The notes beneath the pieces were generated by a model. It made no database searches and was not told the origin of the DNA. It was given only the letters and a program-made list of their open reading frames with translations. A program made the position numbers and the translations under genes. From Lacicoccus halitifaciens (GTDB taxonomy: Bacteria > Bacillota > Bacilli > Staphylococcales > Salinicoccaceae), in the NCBI RefSeq assembly GCF_040544485.1, contig NZ_JBDZDV010000002.1, positions 352,531 to 416,530 on the forward strand: a stretch of DNA of 64,000 nt, written 5' to 3'. Shown here one piece after another: positions 33,887-42,606 of the stretch. Numbering within the stretch: the stretch's first letter is position 1; every line of letters begins with the position of its first letter.

Positions 33887-35875
33887 TTATGATGTCGCTG
33901 GTGCATCCTGCCGCTTCCATTTCATATAGTTCAGCAGGAGTACAACGATTATGACCGCTATACCTGCAGCATCGGTGATCGGTTCCGGCACGACTGAAAG
34001 GAGCGCCGCAGCAATCAGGATGGCTCTGGATATCACATCGAGATGGGTCTTGAAGAAACCTTCGAGCCCTGCCGACAGTGCGGTCAATCCTATGAGTGTC
34101 GTCAGGACGACCAGGGCGATATCAAAGAAGCCTGCGAGCGGGTATTCCCTCGCATTTGTGGCGAGCCCCTCCACATCGACCATGAGCAGTGCCGGTTCAT
34201 AAATGAACAGGAACGGTATGAGGAAACCTGCTATGGACAGTTTCAGTGCCTGGAATCCGGTCTGCATCGGATCACCGCCCGAGACGCCCGCTCCGGCGAA
34301 GGCTGCGAGTGCCACTGGAGGTGTAACGTTTGCGAATATGCCGAAGTAGAATACAAACATATGTGCAAGCAGTATAGGTATGCCGAATTCAGCGAGGGCA
34401 GGTGCTGCCATCGTTGCTGTGATGATATAGGCTGGAATCGACGGGAGCCCCATACCGAGCACCATTGATGCAATCATCGTGAAGAACAGTGTCAGGAAGA
34501 GTGAACCTGCACCGATATTTGCGATTGCAGATGTCATCACTGCACCGAAGCCGGTCAATGAAACGACCCCGATGATGATGCCGACCACAGCACAGGCGAT
34601 CATGACGTTCAGCGCCTGCTGGGCACCGCTTGCCATCGCATCGAATATCTCCCGGACCGACATGCGTGTCGTCTTCCGGAGCGTAGCTACAATGATCGTG
34701 AGGAAAATCGTGTAGATCGCTGCTCTTGGGATTGGCATGTTCATGAAGAGCATGATGATCAGCCCTATAATCGGGATGAGCAGATGTCCCCTGTCTTTAA
34801 GGACTTCTTTGATCCTCGGCAGATCTGCCCGCGGGATGCCCTTCAGATCGCGTTTGCCCGCCCGGTAATGCACCTGCATGATCACTGCGAAGTAATACAG
34901 GATCGCAGGCAGGACGGCCGCAAGTGCGATCACACCGTAGTTGATCCCTGTCGTCTCTGCCATGATGAAAGCGCTGGCCCCCATGATTGGCGGCAGTATC
35001 TGCCCGCCGACGGAGGCACTCGCTTCCACCGCTCCGGCAAAGTTCCGGTGGTATCCCACCTTTTTCATAAGGGGGATCGTAAATGCGCCGGTGCTGACCA
35101 CGTTTGCGACGGCTGCACCGTTGATGCTCCCCATGAATCCGCTGGATACGACGGCCACTTTTGCAGGTCCGCCTTTATTCGCCCCGGCAAGGGCCATGGC
35201 AAGATCATTGAAGAACTGCCCCATACCCGACTTCTGGAGAAAAGCTCCAAATAGTATGAACAGGAAAATGAAGTTGACCGAGGCCGCGATTGCGGTGGAA
35301 TATAAGCCCTCCGTACTCAAGTACAGCTGACCGAATATATCCCCGACGCTGTAAGGTCTGGTGAGCATCATATTTGGCAGGAAATCCATATGGCTGAAGA
35401 ATGGATACGCCAAAAATATGAGGGCGAGTATGGGAAGAATCAACCCGGTCACCCTTCTTGCCGCTTCAAGTATCAGTACAACTGCCAATATCGCCACCGC
35501 AATATCCATATTGTTCGGTATACCGCCCCGTTCAGTGACGATGGCCTGGTATTCCGCCAGTATGTAGCCTGCAGTGAACAAACTCAATCCCGCGAGAATC
35601 CAGTCGAACAAAGGCAGTTTTGTACGGTCCTGGCTTTTGAACATCGGATAGAGCATATAAATCAATGCGAGACCGACGGCAACGTGAATGGAACGCTGCT
35701 GCAGTGCCGGCATCGGATTGAATACCATATAAAGATGGAATACTGAATATAATACTGCAATGATGGTGACGATCCAAAAAATGGTTTTACTGTTGAATTG
35801 TCTTGTGGTGGCATCTCTATCATATTTCTCCAGAACTTCCTGGGTATCAGGCGCCACCTGTGGCTCCTTTGTCAT
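33887..35875 (-). CDS. TRAP transporter fused permease, set 2
   Basis: 662 residues, same architecture as the permease of set 1. Landmarks are ASASVGGQILPPIMGASAFIM and FYFGIFANVTPPVALAAFAGAG. AGGGGGGTTAAT precedes the ATG at 35875, which overlaps the DUF1850 stop (ATGA). It is the last gene of the set 2 operon. Divergence from set 1 is large enough that the two probably carry different ligands. Confidence 0.9.
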   Translation of the reverse strand: MTKEPQVAPDTQEVLEKYDRDATTRQFNSKTIFWIVTIIAVLYSVFHLYMVFNPMPALQQRSIHVAVGLALIYMLYPMFKSQDRTKLPLFDWILAGLSLFTAGYILAEYQAIVTERGGIPNNMDIAVAILAVVLILEAARRVTGLILPILALIFLAYPFFSHMDFLPNMMLTRPYSVGDIFGQLYLSTEGLYSTAIAASVNFIFLFILFGAFLQKSGMGQFFNDLAMALAGANKGGPAKVAVVSSGFMGSINGAAVANVVSTGAFTIPLMKKVGYHRNFAGAVEASASVGGQILPPIMGASAFIMAETTGINYGVIALAAVLPAILYYFAVIMQVHYRAGKRDLKGIPRADLPRIKEVLKDRGHLLIPIIGLIIMLFMNMPIPRAAIYTIFLTIIVATLRKTTRMSVREIFDAMASGAQQALNVMIACAVVGIIIGVVSLTGFGAVMTSAIANIGAGSLFLTLFFTMIASMVLGMGLPSIPAYIITATMAAPALAEFGIPILLAHMFVFYFGIFANVTPPVALAAFAGAGVSGGDPMQTGFQALKLSIAGFLIPFLFIYEPALLMVDVEGLATNAREYPLAGFFDIALVVLTTLIGLTALSAGLEGFFKTHLDVISRAILIAAALLSVVPEPITDAAGIAVIIVVLLLNYMKWKRQDAPATS

Positions 35876-36351
35876 ATTAACCCCCCCTGTGAATTGCAAA
35901 ATACTGATTTGTTGCCGATGCTGATATTTACCGAAGTGTTTGGTTCATACATTTCGTAAAGTAAATGCTCATGATTGCTCTGGACGATCCTGGTCTTAAC
36001 ATTTTCGGAAACATTCACATTCAATTCAGGATAAGTGATGTTCACCGTAAATTCGACGAAGCCATCGTCTGTAATCTCAGGCGGCACTTCTGAATCCGTC
36101 GGCACACCGGCCCCGAATGTTTTGAAGTAGGTCCTGGTGAGAAGAAGATCCTCACCTTCCACCTCATATACTTCATACCATTCTTCATGTTCGATGGAAT
36201 GGATCCAGTGCAGTTCGAATGTTTCCGGCTTCAGACACACCGGAGTGTAACCTTCCGCCTCGATGATCAGTGCAGATCTCGGCCAAAGGAAAAATAAGAG
36301 GAGCACTGTAATAATGCTCCCCGAGGCCACCCATAATTTCTTATTGCTCAT
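35872..36351 (-). CDS. DUF1850 protein of TAXI-TRAP set 2
   Basis: 159 residues with an N-terminal anchor (about 8-22), then an external domain including WIHSIEHEEWYEVYEV and QSNHEHLLYEMY, which parallel the set 1 protein. The start overlaps the end of the receptor gene by 11 bases and the stop overlaps the permease start by four, so translation of all three is coupled. Confidence 0.82.
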   Translation of the reverse strand: MSNKKLWVASGSIITVLLLFFLWPRSALIIEAEGYTPVCLKPETFELHWIHSIEHEEWYEVYEVEGEDLLLTRTYFKTFGAGVPTDSEVPPEITDDGFVEFTVNITYPELNVNVSENVKTRIVQSNHEHLLYEMYEPNTSVNISIGNKSVFCNSQGGLI

Positions 36352-37348
36352 CGTAGAAGCGCTGTGCTCCCGGATGAACGTCTATGACCATATTATCCAT
36401 TGAGTTTTCAATACTGATATCTGCTGCTGCCTGGTGTGAGTTTTCAAGAGACTCCAGGTTTTCAAACATATATCTCGTGAGATTGTAGACATCATCCTCG
36501 CTGAGGTCGGATCTTACGACCAATGCATTCATGATGGCAACAGTCGGCACCGCTTCTTCGTTACCGTAAGTATCTTCAGGGATTTCGAGCGATGTGAAGT
36601 AATCCTCTTCCATGCCTTCCACCACTTCAGGTTCGATTGGTACAATCTTCAAGTCGACGGAGTTTTCAAGCTCCATCACAGAAGCGTTCGGCAGACCGCT
36701 TGTCAGGAACGCCGCATCGAGCTGGCCGCCCCTCATGGCTTCTGCAGCTTCTGCGTAACCCAGGTAATCCACGCTGATATCGTCATATGACATGTCGTGT
36801 GCATCCAGCACAGAACGTGTGGCGATTTCAACACCTGAGTTCTGGTCGCCGACTGCCACGCGTTTGCCTGCAAGGTCTTCGACACTTTCGATGCCTGCAC
36901 CTTCAGTCGTGATGAGCTGTACGAAGTTAGGGTACAAAGCTGCGACCTGCTGTACATTCTCGATCGGCTCGGTGAATGTTTCTTCACCGTTCACTGCCTG
37001 TACGAGTGCATCACTCATGACGAATGCCATTTCCACGCTTTCCTGAGCCATGAGGTTCAGGTTTTCTGCAGAAGCACCCGTCGTCTCGGTTCTGGAGTTC
37101 ACTCCGAATTCACTGCTGTATCCGTCAGCCAGCGTCGTTGCAATGATGTTGTAAGGTCCTGATGATCCGCCGGTCGCAATGGTCACGATATTCGTTTCAA
37201 GCTCTGCAGAGCCGCCGTCACCTTCTTCTGAAGACTCTTCTCCTTCTTCAGCCGGCTCCTCTGCGGTTTCACCGCCCCCGTCGTCTCCACATGCAGCCAG
37301 GAACAGCGTTGCGCCAAGAATTAAAGCCAGATATTTTTTGAAAATCAT
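36341..37348 (-). CDS. TAXI-family TRAP solute receptor, lipoprotein (set 2)
   Basis: 335 residues. Lipobox LAAC (cysteine 20), short acidic linker, then the TAXI domain from VTIATGGSSGPYNIIATTLADG to DVHPGAQRFYDEQ, the same ending motif as set 1. Ligand unknown. AAAGGGAGC precedes the ATG. The bases from 37349 to the next terminator hold its promoter region; I saw no convincing consensus boxes. Confidence 0.9.
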   Translation of the reverse strand: MIFKKYLALILGATLFLAACGDDGGGETAEEPAEEGEESSEEGDGGSAELETNIVTIATGGSSGPYNIIATTLADGYSSEFGVNSRTETTGASAENLNLMAQESVEMAFVMSDALVQAVNGEETFTEPIENVQQVAALYPNFVQLITTEGAGIESVEDLAGKRVAVGDQNSGVEIATRSVLDAHDMSYDDISVDYLGYAEAAEAMRGGQLDAAFLTSGLPNASVMELENSVDLKIVPIEPEVVEGMEEDYFTSLEIPEDTYGNEEAVPTVAIMNALVVRSDLSEDDVYNLTRYMFENLESLENSHQAAADISIENSMDNMVIDVHPGAQRFYDEQ

Positions 37349-37469
37349 GAGTTTCAGCTCCCTTTTAGTTTGTAAGTCAAATTATAGCAGAGGTTCTACT
37401 AAATGAAAACGCTAACTTTTTAAATTATCTTTTTATTTCAAATAATGGATTATGGAAATAAAATAAAAA

Positions 37470-37496
37470 CCACGCCCGGTGATGACCGGAGCGTGG
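37470..37496 (-). terminator. Terminator of the cyclase gene
   Basis: 11-bp interrupted stem (CCACGC-CCGGT / ACCGG-A-GCGTGG), GATG loop, followed on the minus strand by GTTTTTATTTTA. Confidence 0.8.
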
Positions 37497-37515
37497 CCCG
37501 CTGAATGGAGCGTTC

Positions 37516-38214
37516 TCATTCTTCTATGATGGCGACCGGATTGCATATGCTGGCATCCCGTCCGACGATCCTGAGCGGCGTGCAGTAGATTTGTCTGATG
37601 GTCTGTCCGACGATCGGTGCGAGATTGACGTCCTCATAGATCAGTATGGTGCCGTTGGGCTTTTCAGGATCGAGAAATGCTTTGTGGGTCCTGAAGTTGT
37701 TGGTCTTGCCGATGGGGATGTTTTCAATGCTTAAAGTATCTATGGCCACTGCTTTGATGTTCGGGAGCTTCTCCCGGATATATTCCGCCGCTTCCGGGCT
37801 GACCGTGCTGAAGCCGTCGGCATAAGCTTCAAAGTCGGCGTCACGCTTCTTGTATGCGTGGGTGTTGAATATGAGGATATCCGCTTCGTGCAGCGCATCG
37901 CCGTATGCTTCAAGCTGTTCGATGGTGATCATGTCATTCTTCTTTTGTGCAGGCACATCAAGCATCAGCGGTTTGTCATAGACGAAATTTTCCGCAGGTA
38001 TGCTGTCGATGCCGAGGCCCTCCCCGCTGAAATGGTGGAAGGGTGCATCGACATGGGTGCCCGCATGCAGGTAGGTGGTGAGCACACTGCCGTTCCAGTG
38101 GTCCCCCGCTTCCAGATTTTCCTTCAGTTCGACTTTCACTTCCGGCAGTCCCGGAAAGACGGGCATCCCTTCATAAATGGGGTAGCCCAAATCAACATAT
38201 TTTACTGACATCAT
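37516..38214 (-). CDS. Cyclase-family metal-dependent hydrolase (kynurenine formamidase-like)
   Basis: 232 residues with the family metal motif HAGTHVDAPFHH (around 51-62) and the expected opening DLGYPIYEGMPVFPGLP. Members hydrolyse formylkynurenine, isatin or related amides. No tryptophan-degradation genes are nearby, so the substrate is open. GGGGAATGG leads into two adjacent ATGs. Single gene. Confidence 0.85.
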   Translation of the reverse strand: MMSVKYVDLGYPIYEGMPVFPGLPEVKVELKENLEAGDHWNGSVLTTYLHAGTHVDAPFHHFSGEGLGIDSIPAENFVYDKPLMLDVPAQKKNDMITIEQLEAYGDALHEADILIFNTHAYKKRDADFEAYADGFSTVSPEAAEYIREKLPNIKAVAIDTLSIENIPIGKTNNFRTHKAFLDPEKPNGTILIYEDVNLAPIVGQTIRQIYCTPLRIVGRDASICNPVAIIEE

Positions 38215-38380
38215 CCATTCCCCTTTTTTCTGAATTTAACCTGATTATACCTTTCATCATACTTTTTGTTAAACGGATTGGAACCTCATTGAAGTATGAT
38301 GTTAAAATGAAGTGGAAGCAGGCTATGTAAGGTATGATTCAGATGACGGGGAAATATGCTCTGTAAAGGAAGTTATATAA

Positions 38381-39289
38381 ATGACCAACAGGTATAAGGA
38401 AGCGCAGCGGGCAACAATAATAGGGATCATAGTAAACCTCATCCTGGCGGTAGTGAAGGGGATCGGCGGGATCATGGGCAACAGCCGTGCACTCGTCGCG
38501 GATGCCGCCCATTCCGCATCGGATGTGGTGAGCTCGATCGCCGTCTACATCGGTGTCAGGGCCGCGCAGAAGCCGCCTGACCGGGAGCACCCGTACGGGC
38601 ACGGAAAATCTGAAAATGTCGCAACATTGATCGTTGCGATACTGCTTGTCGTCGTCGGCTTTGAGATCATGTACAACTCCATCTCATCGATATGGTCGGA
38701 TACGACGAATGAGGTCACGTCGATGATCGTGCTTTATATCATCATTTTTTCACTGATTGTCAAAGAAATACTCTTCCAGTATAAATACCGGCTGGGGACC
38801 AGAATCAACAGCCCCGCCCTCATTGCGGATGCCTGGCACCACCGCACGGATGCGATTTCATCTGCCGTCGCGCTCGTCGGCGTCGGCCTCACGCTCATCG
38901 GGGCCCGTTATGATATACCGTACCTCGAATTTTTCGATCCGATCGCAGGTGCAGTGATCGCGGTCATCATCATGTACATGGGTTTCCAGCTCGCCAAGGA
39001 AGCGGTGAGCATGACTTTGGAAGTGGTCCTGAATGAGCGGGAGGCCGCGGGTCTGATGGATACGGCGATGTCAGTCGATAAAGTGGTGCAGGTCGATGCA
39101 CTGAGTGCACGTTCCCATGGATCTTATGTCATCGTCGATATTAAAATATCGGTGGATGCCTCCATCACCGTGGAGGACGGCCACAGGATCGGCAGGAACG
39201 TGAAACAGCAGCTGATCAGGAAACACGATATCGTGAGGGACGTCAATGTCCACGTAAACCCCTATGACTTTGATGAGACGGAAGATTAG
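38381..39289 (+). CDS. Cation diffusion facilitator metal exporter
   Basis: 302 residues with six membrane helices and a cytoplasmic C-terminal domain. Metal-site motifs ADAAHSASD (helix 2) and ADAWHHRTD (helix 5) have the HxxxD/DxxxD geometry of CDF transporters. Metal could be Mn, Zn or Fe; it resembles MntE/YdfM-type members. AAAGGAAG precedes the ATG. It converges on the aldo-keto reductase gene. Confidence 0.9.
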   Translation: MTNRYKEAQRATIIGIIVNLILAVVKGIGGIMGNSRALVADAAHSASDVVSSIAVYIGVRAAQKPPDREHPYGHGKSENVATLIVAILLVVVGFEIMYNSISSIWSDTTNEVTSMIVLYIIIFSLIVKEILFQYKYRLGTRINSPALIADAWHHRTDAISSAVALVGVGLTLIGARYDIPYLEFFDPIAGAVIAVIIMYMGFQLAKEAVSMTLEVVLNEREAAGLMDTAMSVDKVVQVDALSARSHGSYVIVDIKISVDASITVEDGHRIGRNVKQQLIRKHDIVRDVNVHVNPYDFDETED

Positions 39290-39307
39290 AAGGACGGGAG
39301 AAAATGA

Positions 39308-39343
39308 AAAAACACTTCCACAATATCATGTGGAAGTGTTTTT
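39308..39343. terminator. Bidirectional terminator
   Basis: 15-bp stem AAAAACACTTCCACA/TGTGGAAGTGTTTTT with a six-base loop between convergent genes. Confidence 0.88.
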
Positions 39344-39345
39344 CA

Positions 39346-40425
39346 TTATATTTCCTGATCTTTATTTTCCATGATTTCATTGTAGGATTCCAGGTAGACC
39401 TTTTCCGGATCGGACGCCCTTTCCATTGAATTCATGGCCCTGTGCCAAAATGGGTATATGGCGTCGGGAGCAGTCAGGTCATTGATCTGAGTGACTTCCT
39501 CATCGTTGAGCTCCAGGTTGTAGGACGCAACATTTTCGCGCCACTGTTCCATATTGCGTGCACCGATGATGACGGAGTCGACATTCGGCCTCTCCCGCAT
39601 CCATGCGAGCACGACCTGTGGCACAGTGGCATTGTGGCGTGCTGCAATATCCTTGAGCAGATCGACGAGGTCGAATAACAGTGCCTTATCTTTGATGTAG
39701 GGCTCTGCCCATCCTTCCCCCTGGCGCGTGCCCGGCGGTGCTTTCTCATCCCTCGAAATTTTGCCTGTCAGCAAACCTTCGCCGAGCGGCGACCAGATCG
39801 TATTGCCTATCCCGAGCTCACGGCCGGCAGGCAGCAGCTCATATTCCGCTTCACGTGCTTCCGGCGTATAGTAGAGCTGATGGGCCGCCGGAGGTATCAG
39901 GCCGTTTTCTGCGGCGTACGTATGGGTTTTGCCCAGCTGCCAGCCGCTGTAGTTTGACACGCCCCAGTGGCGGACCTTCCCTTTTCTGATCAGGTCGTTC
40001 ATCGCCTGCACCGTTTCAGCGACGGGCACCTGGCCGTCCCATGTATGGATATAATACAGATCGAGATAATCCGTGTTCAGCCTTTGAAGTGTCCTGTCGA
40101 TCGATGCTTCGATGTTGATGCGTGTTGCTCCGACGTCGTTCGGGTTGTCGGAGAGCCGGAATCCCGTCTTGCTCGCGATCGTCATCTCCCGGCGTTTATC
40201 CCGGATCGCCCTGCCGAGCACTTTTTCCGCATCTCCCATGGCATACAGGTTTGCCGTGTCGAAATGGTTGATGCCCTGGTCGAGGGCGTAATCCACCATC
40301 TCATCCGCCGTCTCCTGTGACATGCCGCCCGCAGCTTCGAAGCCATTCGTGCCGCTGAACGGTATGGTGCCGAGGGCATATTTTGAAACATTCAGCCCCG
40401 AGTCACCCAGTAATGTATAATCCAT
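39346..40425 (-). CDS. Aldo/keto reductase
   Basis: 359 residues, NADPH-dependent TIM-barrel reductase. The catalytic tetrad is visible: Asp in HFDTANLYAMG, Tyr in the same motif, Lys in IASKTG and His in DLYYIHTWD. The C-terminal cofactor loop contains VIIGARNMEQWREN. It resembles the YghZ/Kv-beta-like group; substrate unknown. GGAGGGATGAAAG precedes the ATG. A Cys/Met enzyme gene follows upstream on the same strand, 45 bases away. Confidence 0.88.
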   Translation of the reverse strand: MDYTLLGDSGLNVSKYALGTIPFSGTNGFEAAGGMSQETADEMVDYALDQGINHFDTANLYAMGDAEKVLGRAIRDKRREMTIASKTGFRLSDNPNDVGATRINIEASIDRTLQRLNTDYLDLYYIHTWDGQVPVAETVQAMNDLIRKGKVRHWGVSNYSGWQLGKTHTYAAENGLIPPAAHQLYYTPEAREAEYELLPAGRELGIGNTIWSPLGEGLLTGKISRDEKAPPGTRQGEGWAEPYIKDKALLFDLVDLLKDIAARHNATVPQVVLAWMRERPNVDSVIIGARNMEQWRENVASYNLELNDEEVTQINDLTAPDAIYPFWHRAMNSMERASDPEKVYLESYNEIMENKDQEI

Positions 40426-40470
40426 CTTTCATCCCTCCATTACATGGGTTTTTCCCGCAGCACCGGAGTT

Positions 40471-41610
40471 CTAAACCGTAATATGGCCGAGAGCCTGATC
40501 AAGGTCCTCTTTTAGATCCTCCACATGTTCAAGGCCGACTGAGAGGCGCAGCAGGTTGTCCGGTGCCTTCGTCAATTCTTTCTCTACCGAGGCCCGGTGC
40601 TCGATGTAAGTGTGCGTACCGCCGAGGCTCGTCGCCTGTGTGATGAGGCCGACGGTGTTTGCCACCTTCAAAGCCTCCGCGGCGCCACCCTTCACCTGGA
40701 AGGACAACAGTCCGCCGAAGCCGCTCATCTGACGGACGGCGATTTCATGGCCCGGATGGCTTTTAAGCCCCGGATAATAAACCGCTTCAACCTTCTCGTG
40801 GGCATCGAGGAAATCCACGATTGCTGCGGCACTCCTGCACTGCATATGAAGTCTTGCAGACAGTGACTGCACACCGCGGAGCGCAAGCCAGCAGTCGAAT
40901 GAGGACGGGACCGCCCCTTTCGCATGCTGGGCAGTCCGGAGGTTTTCAAGCATCTCACTGTCCTCTTTCGCTATGACCGCACCGAGCAGCAGGTCACTGT
41001 GGCCGCCGATGTACTTGGTCACGGAATGGAGCGAGAAGTCCACACCGAGGGAAAGCGGCTGCTGCAGCATCGGTGTCGCGGCGGTATTGTCGATCACCGA
41101 ATAGGCGCCGGCGGCCTTTGCAATTCCGGCCACGGCTTCTATATCGATGATCTTGATTTGCGGGTTTGACGGGGATTCCATCCAGATGAGGCCCGTCTCT
41201 GCGCTTTCAACCGCCTTCTTCACTTCATCAAGATTTGTCATGTCGACCGTGACGATATCATATCTTCTGCCGATATCCGTCTCCATCAGCAATGTGCGGA
41301 CGCCGAAATACATATCGTCCGCCATGACGATCCGTTTCGGCTGATTTTCGGGCAGTGCCTCGATCACCGATGTTATGGCCGCCATGCCCGAAGCATAAGT
41401 TACACAGTCATGCCCATTTTCAAGTGCAGTCAGACATTCTTCCAGTGAACGGCGGTTCGGGTTGTCCCCTCTCGAGTACATGAATCCATCGGTATATGAA
41501 CCGTCTTCCGACCGCTCGTATGTCGTCGAGAGGTGGATTGGTGTGGTCACAGCCCCCGTGACCGGATCAATTCCGCGTCCGGCGTGGACGGCTTTCGTTT
41601 CAAAACGCAT
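40471..41610 (-). CDS. Cys/Met-metabolism PLP enzyme (cystathionine gamma-lyase/synthase-like)
   Basis: 379 residues. PLP-binding lysine in SVTKYIGGHSD, phosphate-binding YASGMAAI and the substrate-site motif MYSRGDNPNRRSLEE (a variant of YSRxxNPT). Members cleave or form cystathionine, or release sulfide or methanethiol from cysteine or methionine; the reaction cannot be settled here. GAGGGATATTT precedes the ATG. It may be cotranscribed with the aldo-keto reductase. Confidence 0.87.
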   Translation of the reverse strand: MRFETKAVHAGRGIDPVTGAVTTPIHLSTTYERSEDGSYTDGFMYSRGDNPNRRSLEECLTALENGHDCVTYASGMAAITSVIEALPENQPKRIVMADDMYFGVRTLLMETDIGRRYDIVTVDMTNLDEVKKAVESAETGLIWMESPSNPQIKIIDIEAVAGIAKAAGAYSVIDNTAATPMLQQPLSLGVDFSLHSVTKYIGGHSDLLLGAVIAKEDSEMLENLRTAQHAKGAVPSSFDCWLALRGVQSLSARLHMQCRSAAAIVDFLDAHEKVEAVYYPGLKSHPGHEIAVRQMSGFGGLLSFQVKGGAAEALKVANTVGLITQATSLGGTHTYIEHRASVEKELTKAPDNLLRLSVGLEHVEDLKEDLDQALGHITV

Positions 41611-41679
41611 AAATATCCCTCATTTTTCATAATATAAAATCATTATATATTTTATTGGCGGAGTAATCATTAAATTCAA

Positions 41680-41706
41680 TAAAAAGAGCCTTGAAAAGGC
41701 CCTTTT
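41680..41706 (-). terminator. Terminator of the MBL-hydrolase gene
   Basis: Imperfect hairpin AAAAGAGCCTT/AAGGCCCTTTT, T-rich on the minus strand, 26 bases past the stop. Confidence 0.65.
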
Positions 41707-41731
41707 GCATTCCCTAAAAATCATCAGCCGG

Positions 41732-42466
41732 TCAAATATTAAAGACCATCCCGGCCTCCGCGAGCCTGATATCCTTGCCCCCCTGCTGGACGGCGCTGTC
41801 GAGCAGGGCTTCCAGTGCCCCCCGGTGCGGCAGGTTCGTCAACACGGTGAGGGCTGCGTCGGATTTCTCCGCAAGCCGGCCCGCCTCCGCTGCGTTCATA
41901 TGCCCGTCGCTCCGTGCATCAAATCCTTCATAGTAGCTGCAGTCGGTGAAGAGCAGGTCGGCACCGAATGCAAAACGTACAAGACCCGCGTTATAGCTCG
42001 AGTCTGAAGTGTAGACGAAGACCGCCCCTGTATCATCCGTCACTTTGACGGCATAAGTTTCCACAGGATGTGCATTGCGGTGGAACTCGAACTTCAGCGG
42101 TCCGATCTGAAATTTGCTGTCAGGTTTGATCGGATGGAACTTACTGTGTCTTGCACGCCTCATCAGCCTGACCGGATCCCCGGTCCCCGGCCCGTACAGG
42201 TTGAGGTGCCTCTTGCGGTGCTTGAAGCGCCTTGCCAGCCGCCGCGCCTGCATGAACGCTTCCAGGTCCCCTGCGTGATCATGGTGGTAATGCGTCAGGA
42301 TGAGATGGTGAAGGTCATGAATACTGATATAGTCCTGGACATGGGCCGCAACACCGCTGCCGGCATCAATCAGCACGGTGGCCTCATCTTTTTGAACCAG
42401 ATAGCCTGAAGATGGCTCATTATTTTTAGGGAAGCTGCTCCACATGCCTACAATAGTGACTTTCAT
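41732..42466 (-). CDS. Metallo-beta-lactamase-fold hydrolase (RNase Z/YhfI-like)
   Basis: 244 residues. Metal motif LTHYHHDHAGD (near 58-68), then RNAHPVETYAVKV, YTSDSSYNAG, DCSYYEG and a final LTNLPHRG. The order matches the RNase Z-like branch of MBL proteins, but the long exosite arm of true RNase Z is not seen. Substrate unknown. Single gene, with its own terminator. Confidence 0.82.
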   Translation of the reverse strand: MKVTIVGMWSSFPKNNEPSSGYLVQKDEATVLIDAGSGVAAHVQDYISIHDLHHLILTHYHHDHAGDLEAFMQARRLARRFKHRKRHLNLYGPGTGDPVRLMRRARHSKFHPIKPDSKFQIGPLKFEFHRNAHPVETYAVKVTDDTGAVFVYTSDSSYNAGLVRFAFGADLLFTDCSYYEGFDARSDGHMNAAEAGRLAEKSDAALTVLTNLPHRGALEALLDSAVQQGGKDIRLAEAGMVFNI

Positions 42467-42559
42467 GATTTCACCCCCGGAGCCATTTCTTATCTATACC
42501 CCCATGAATGTTTAAACAAGCGGATGAATGCATAATTATATATGAGCATTTAAAAAAAT

Positions 42560-42584
42560 CCCCCTGCAGATGATGTGCAGGGGG
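42560..42584 (-). terminator. Terminator of the RND pump gene
   Basis: 9-bp stem CCCCCTGCA/TGCAGGGGG, seven-base loop, followed by ATTTTTTTAAA on the minus strand. Confidence 0.85.
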
Positions 42585-42606
42585 TCATGATTCAGTTTTA
42601 AGATTT

